A stretch of DNA of 5,620 bases from Sphingomonadaceae bacterium. Its GTDB lineage: Bacteria > Pseudomonadota > Alphaproteobacteria > Sphingomonadales > Sphingomonadaceae. The stretch is from positions 1 to 5,620 of the forward strand of contig JAHDXX010000201.1 of the NCBI GenBank assembly GCA_023384025.1. The letters are read 5' to 3'. Below, piece after piece: positions 5,321-5,620 of this stretch. The translations under genes were made by a program, and so were the position numbers. Numbering within the stretch: position 1 is the first letter of the stretch; every line of letters starts with the position of its first letter. Below the pieces are notes generated by a model. That model did not search any database and was not told the DNA's origin. It saw only the letters and a list, made by a program, of their open reading frames with translations.

Positions 5321-5345
5321 CCAAGGAAGGTTAATACCGTCTTCC
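5307..5345 (+). repeat. Nested inverted repeats around the probable mraZ promoter
   Basis: CCTTCC (5307-5312) can pair with GGAAGG (5325-5330). The same GGAAG can instead pair with CTTCC (5341-5345). Between the latter arms lies the AT-rich GTTAATACC, the most -10-like stretch in the gap. This may be the promoter core, overlapping boxes 3-4, but no convincing -35/-10 pair is visible. Confidence 0.3.
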
Positions 5346-5393
5346 ATCAGGCAGGTTGTTTGCTGTTGCGTGCCGTTCCGGCGGTTCGCGCCA

Positions 5394-5411
5394 CCCGCGT
5401 TTGCGCGCGGG
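5394..5411 (+). repeat. Inverted repeat in the mraZ leader region
   Basis: CCCGCG (5394-5399), 6-nt centre TTTGCG, CGCGGG (5406-5411). This is a perfect 6-bp GC stem, about 60 nt before the mraZ start and likely within its mRNA leader. There is no T-tract, so it is not an intrinsic terminator. Chance occurrence is possible at this GC content. Confidence 0.35.
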
Positions 5412-5469
5412 CGGCGGCGGAGAAGTCTTGTCTGGCGTGCAAACCCTGCGGCGAGGGGACGGGGCGAAA

Positions 5470-5620
5470 GTGTCGGGCGAGGTGTTCGAAGGTTTCAGCG
5501 GCTACGGCTTCTCGTTGAAGGACGAGAAGGGCCGGTTCGCGATTCCGGTCGATTTCCGTGCCGACCTCAAGCTCTCCAGCGAAGGCAAGACCATCTGCCT
5601 CGACATTCACCCCGAATGGG
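5470..5620 (+). CDS. mraZ: MraZ, transcriptional regulator of the division/cell-wall cluster (N-terminal part)
   Basis: First 50 codons are visible; the gene runs off the right edge (family length is about 140-170 aa). The GYGFSLKDEKGRFAIPVDFR block matches the first AbrB-like swapped-hairpin repeat of MraZ (compare D-x-K-G-R-x-x-x-P in E. coli). MraZ forms ring-shaped oligomers, binds repeats upstream of its own gene and represses the dcw cluster, normally followed by rsmH, ftsL and ftsI. The tandem boxes at 5283-5320 fit this. The GTG at 5470 has GGGG 5 nt upstream and opens the region of strong third-position GC. An in-frame TTG at 5428 has a better ribosome site (GGAG, 5 nt) and would add 14 residues. 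However, those codons include CGA, GGG and AAA and look less coding, so the longer form is less likely but not excluded. Confidence 0.9.
   Translation, partial: MSGEVFEGFSGYGFSLKDEKGRFAIPVDFRADLKLSSEGKTICLDIHPEW

Noticed and set aside
5330..5340. Possible CtrA site around GTTAATAC
   Set aside because: Only one TTAA half is present; the TTAA-N7-TTAA pattern of a CtrA box is not met.
5347..5610. 87-codon minus-strand open frame
   Set aside because: It is antisense to the start of mraZ, and the MraZ motif on the plus strand is decisive.

Overview
The window looks like chromosomal DNA of a GC-rich alphaproteobacterium. Protein style (a periplasmic S9 peptidase with an HGGPWARD-type motif, an adrenodoxin-type ferredoxin, and an MraZ with an FSLKDEKGRF core) points to the Sphingomonadales, perhaps an Erythrobacter- or Novosphingobium-like genus. 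That placement is inference from family resemblance, not from a marker gene. I see no phage, transposon, integron, CRISPR or tRNA/rRNA signal. This reads as ordinary core genome with some less characterised envelope genes.

Layout. The left part is on the minus strand: a secreted prolyl-oligopeptidase-family (S9) serine peptidase, whose 3' end runs off the left edge (1-1872), preceded by a compact AlkA/HhH-GPD-type DNA glycosylase (1951-2568). About 118 bp of divergent control region separates these from a plus-strand series: an adrenodoxin-like [2Fe-2S] ferredoxin (2687-3004), a CysK-type PLP enzyme (3047-4048), a small single-pass membrane protein (4083-4433) and, overlapping it by 17 nt, a GldG/DUF4350-like lipoprotein (4417-5265). 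A 204-bp non-coding stretch then leads into mraZ (5470 onward, cut by the right edge), normally the first gene of the division/cell-wall (dcw) cluster.

How the genes fit together. The ferredoxin and cysteine synthase are spaced closely enough to be cotranscribed and both belong to iron-sulfur/sulfur metabolism. The membrane protein and lipoprotein form a tight, probably translationally coupled pair facing the periplasm. They have no obvious partner ABC transporter in view and sit directly against the dcw cluster. The glycosylase (alkylation repair) and the peptidase share a strand but are probably separate units, since the peptidase has its own candidate promoter and a strong ribosome binding site.

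Most notable. The mraZ upstream region carries four CCCC boxes at an exact 10-bp period (5283-5320). They are read as MraZ operator boxes in inverted orientation, and they also meet the usual definition of a G-quadruplex motif on the minus strand. Also worth checking are the unexplained membrane-protein/lipoprotein pair, a possible leaderless start for cysK, and a metal-binding-like N-terminus on the mature peptidase. I found no clear evidence of a wholly new multi-gene system.
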